From Proteiniphilum sp. (GTDB lineage Bacteria; Bacteroidota; Bacteroidia; Bacteroidales; Dysgonomonadaceae), in contig JAAYFB010000041.1 of the NCBI GenBank assembly GCA_012728465.1, forward strand, positions 1-6,279: 6,279 bases of DNA. The letters run 5' to 3'. The notes beneath the pieces are model-generated. The model made no database searches and was not told where the DNA came from. It saw nothing but the letters and a program-made list of their open reading frames with translations. The first letter of the stretch is position 1, and each line of letters opens with the position of its first letter. A program made the position numbers and the translations under genes. Positions 4,558 to 6,279 of this stretch are shown here, one piece after another.

Positions 4558-5292
4558 ATGAGTATTACAAAAAATAGCAACATCGGAAAACTAGTAGCGG
4601 AAAACTATCGCTATGCAACAGTATTTAAAACTGCAGGTATTGACTTTTGCTGCAACGGAAACAGAACAATAGAAGATGCATGTGCAAAAGGAGAAATTGA
4701 CGCTGATGAACTCATCAATGATCTAAATAATGCAGCTACACAAGGCAGTTCGGGTGGAGAAATTGACTACCGAACTTGGCCATTAGATCTTTTGGCTGAC
4801 TATATCGAGAAGACTCACCACAGATATGTAGAGACAAAAATAGTAGAAATAACTCCTTACCTAAATAAAGTAATGAGAGTTCACGGTGACAATCATCCAG
4901 AGCTATTAGAGATTGGAGAGCTTTTCTTTCAATCGGCTAAAGATTTATCAGCCCATTTGGTAAAAGAAGAAGGAATACTATTCCCACACATCAGAAACAT
5001 GGTAGCTGCACAAATCAAAAATGCTCCACTTCCAGAAACTTCGTTCGGCGAAGTAAAGAATCCTATTGAAGTGATGTTTATGGAGCACGATAATGAGGGC
5101 GAACGCTTCCGTAAGATAGCAGCACTATCCGACAACTATACACCACCTGCAGATGCTTGCGGAACGTACAGAGTAACATTCTCTCTTATAGAGGAGTTTG
5201 AAAATGATTTGCACAAACATATTCATTTAGAGAACAATATTCTTTTCCCAAAAGCAATAGAATTGGAAAAGGCATTTGCAGAAGCAAACTAA
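4558..5292 (+). CDS. ric: Iron-sulfur cluster repair di-iron protein, RIC/YtfE/ScdA family
   Basis: The 244-residue product has the two-part RIC structure. The N-terminal ScdA/DUF542 domain (about 1-60) carries the diagnostic FKTAGIDFCCNGNRT with Cys31-Cys32. The rest is a hemerythrin-like four-helix domain with the likely di-iron ligands: His87/His88, His133 and Glu137 in HLVKEE, His177 in MEHD, and His221 and Glu225 in HIHLEN. These match the spacing of E. coli YtfE ligands (His84, His129, Glu133, His160, His204, Glu208). RIC proteins are cytoplasmic and restore iron centres damaged by nitric oxide or peroxide. The start at 4558 gives the usual N-terminus (MSITKNSNIGKLVAENY); an ATG at 4516 would add 14 atypical residues encoded by a hairpin. 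It is the last gene of the Rrf2-membrane protein-RIC set and is followed by a terminator. Confidence 0.94.
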   Translation: MSITKNSNIGKLVAENYRYATVFKTAGIDFCCNGNRTIEDACAKGEIDADELINDLNNAATQGSSGGEIDYRTWPLDLLADYIEKTHHRYVETKIVEITPYLNKVMRVHGDNHPELLEIGELFFQSAKDLSAHLVKEEGILFPHIRNMVAAQIKNAPLPETSFGEVKNPIEVMFMEHDNEGERFRKIAALSDNYTPPADACGTYRVTFSLIEEFENDLHKHIHLENNILFPKAIELEKAFAEAN

Positions 5293-5323
5293 TATAGGTA
5301 TTAGTATTACACAGCTCATTACG

Positions 5324-5356
5324 AAAGGCTTGCGGGATTTATCTTGCAAGCCTTTT
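5324..5356 (+). terminator. Terminator of the RIC gene cluster
   Basis: A perfect 10-bp stem, AAAGGCTTGC with GCAAGCCTTT (5324-5333, 5346-5355), can be lengthened inward by two G-U pairs and one G-C pair. It begins 31 bp after the RIC stop codon and ends in TTTT, a modest T-run. Confidence 0.75.
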
Positions 5357-5382
5357 CATATGATACGCATTAATACACAAAA

Positions 5383-5416
5383 AGGATGCTCCATCAGGAA
5401 CATCCTATTGTTTTTT
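5383..5416. terminator. Terminator of the FadL-type gene, probably bidirectional
   Basis: AGGATG-C-TCC pairs with GGA-A-CATCCT (5383-5392 with 5397-5406), one mismatch inside and a 4-nt loop. On the minus strand it follows the FadL-type stop codon by about 34 bp and is succeeded by a TTTTTGTG tract. On the plus strand TTGTTTTTT follows, so it can also serve as a second stop for the RIC transcript. Confidence 0.7.
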
Positions 5417-5440
5417 GATAAGTATTGTATTTATTATACT

Positions 5441-6279
5441 CTAAAACTTATACCCTAATGTGATAATACCCCTAACTGAATTATTTTTCAACTCAAATGG
5501 AGCGGCATCTATGGATAGATTACCTGCATCATTATATACATTTGGGAAAGGATACAAATCATCCTTTTGAGTTTGATAAACCATTGCTAGGTCAACATAA
5601 AACTCTTTTGTAAATCTATAGCCCAAACCTGCTGTGTAGTAGTTACTATCACCCTCAATTCTAAATATTGTATTGGAGCCAGACACACCTGGGTTACCAT
5701 CGCTTACGAAGTCAGAGTTGAAAGGATTTTGCATCCATGCATATCCCAATCGTGCAGATAGTTGTTGATTAAATCTGTACTCAGCTCCTAAACGAAGCGT
5801 TGAAGTTACCTTAAAGTCCTCACTTATATATTGATTATCATAATCATAAAAACTTTGGTTTGAAGCACCTGCTGGTACTTTTAGTTTCATATTTCTATAA
5901 TCTGTCAACTCATAGTCAGCACTCAATATAAAATTGCTGCCTAAAACAGATGCTGCACTGAACACCCATTTACTTGGTGTTCTCAAATCATAGTAGTTTG
6001 AGAATCTTGCAGAGGAGGTTACTCCTTTTTCATAATCTGGATCAGCAATATATGCTCCCATATCATCATCAAGATATGCATCATAAGACTCTGTCAAAGA
6101 ATAAACAACTGGAGTGTGATAAGCAACACCCAATCTAAGTTCATGAATTGGTCGGTAGATAAGCCCTAGCTTTGCACCAATACCCGAGCCCTTAGTTATT
6201 ACATTATTTCCTAAAGTGTATCCACCTTTAATTTTAGTTCCATCATCAAAATCTTCGAGAAACTCAGTATCTATATAAT
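5441..6279 (-). CDS. FadL/OmpP1/TodX-family outer-membrane transport protein, C-terminal part (5'-truncated)
   Basis: The frame is open from the right edge to a TAG at 5441-5443, giving 278 residues with no credible start; a TTG at 6133 is an internal leucine. The visible part contains the FadL-family core: GSGIGAKLGLIYRP, then HELRLGVAYHTP, followed further on by SKWVFSAASVLGSNFILSADYEL and VTSTLRLGAEYRFNQQLSARLGYAW. It ends in GIITLGYKF, whose final phenylalanine is the standard outer-membrane barrel insertion signal. The alternating beta-strand pattern is clear throughout. Family proteins form 14-stranded barrels that let hydrophobic compounds such as fatty acids cross the outer membrane; the substrate here is unknown. 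Full-length members are usually 400-550 residues, so the N-terminal hatch and signal peptide lie outside the window. It converges with the RIC cluster and shows no functional link to it. Confidence 0.88.
   Translation of the reverse strand, partial: YIDTEFLEDFDDGTKIKGGYTLGNNVITKGSGIGAKLGLIYRPIHELRLGVAYHTPVVYSLTESYDAYLDDDMGAYIADPDYEKGVTSSARFSNYYDLRTPSKWVFSAASVLGSNFILSADYELTDYRNMKLKVPAGASNQSFYDYDNQYISEDFKVTSTLRLGAEYRFNQQLSARLGYAWMQNPFNSDFVSDGNPGVSGSNTIFRIEGDSNYYTAGLGYRFTKEFYVDLAMVYQTQKDDLYPFPNVYNDAGNLSIDAAPFELKNNSVRGIITLGYKF

Overview
The window looks like a chromosomal segment of a low-GC member of the Bacteroidota, most likely order Bacteroidales. The evidence is a DUF5686-type outer-membrane protein, a FadL/OmpP1-type barrel in its Bacteroidota form, almost no Shine-Dalgarno sequences before the main genes, and two promoters carrying the Bacteroides -7 box (TAnnTTTG, here TATCTTTG both times). 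No species can be named from sequence alone.

Layout, left to right. (1) Bases 1-1381, plus strand: the C-terminal 459 residues of a DUF5686-family outer-membrane protein, cut by the left edge. (2) Bases 1382-2108: about 730 bp between two convergent genes, with no intact gene. It holds a decayed minus-strand fragment that resembles the C-terminus of an ISAs1-type transposase, four palindromes repeated at exactly 42 bp, two further dyads (8-bp arms, 8-nt loop), and a 12-codon ORF behind an AAGGAG sequence. (3) Bases 2109-2144: a bidirectional terminator. (4) Bases 2122-3357, minus: a PLP-dependent Cys/Met-metabolism enzyme, probably an O-acetylhomoserine sulfhydrylase. (5) Bases 3546-5292, plus, divergent from (4): an Rrf2 regulator with Fe-S ligand cysteines, a four-helix membrane protein of unknown function, and a RIC/YtfE/ScdA di-iron repair protein. 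(6) Bases 5293-5440: two terminators facing the convergent gene. (7) Bases 5441-6279, minus: the C-terminal 278 residues of a FadL/OmpP1 outer-membrane protein, cut by the right edge.

The most coherent functional unit is (5). In other bacteria, Fe-S Rrf2 regulators of the NsrR type sense nitric oxide and control ytfE/RIC, which helps cells recover from nitrosative and oxidative damage to iron centres. This gene order suggests a compact sensor / membrane protein / repair module. The membrane protein in the middle is the unexplained component. A ten-base motif, TTTCGGACAT, lies upstream of both the regulator gene and the membrane-protein gene, and a perfect dyad lies just before the RIC gene; both are operator candidates. 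The divergent sulfhydrylase gene shares the regulator's promoter region, so a link between sulfur/cysteine supply and Fe-S stress is possible but unproven.

The most unusual non-coding structure is the 42-bp palindrome array. It has a compensatory base-pair change between copies and a period of about four DNA turns, which suggests a protein-binding array. It sits between two gene 3' ends, where no obvious target gene remains.
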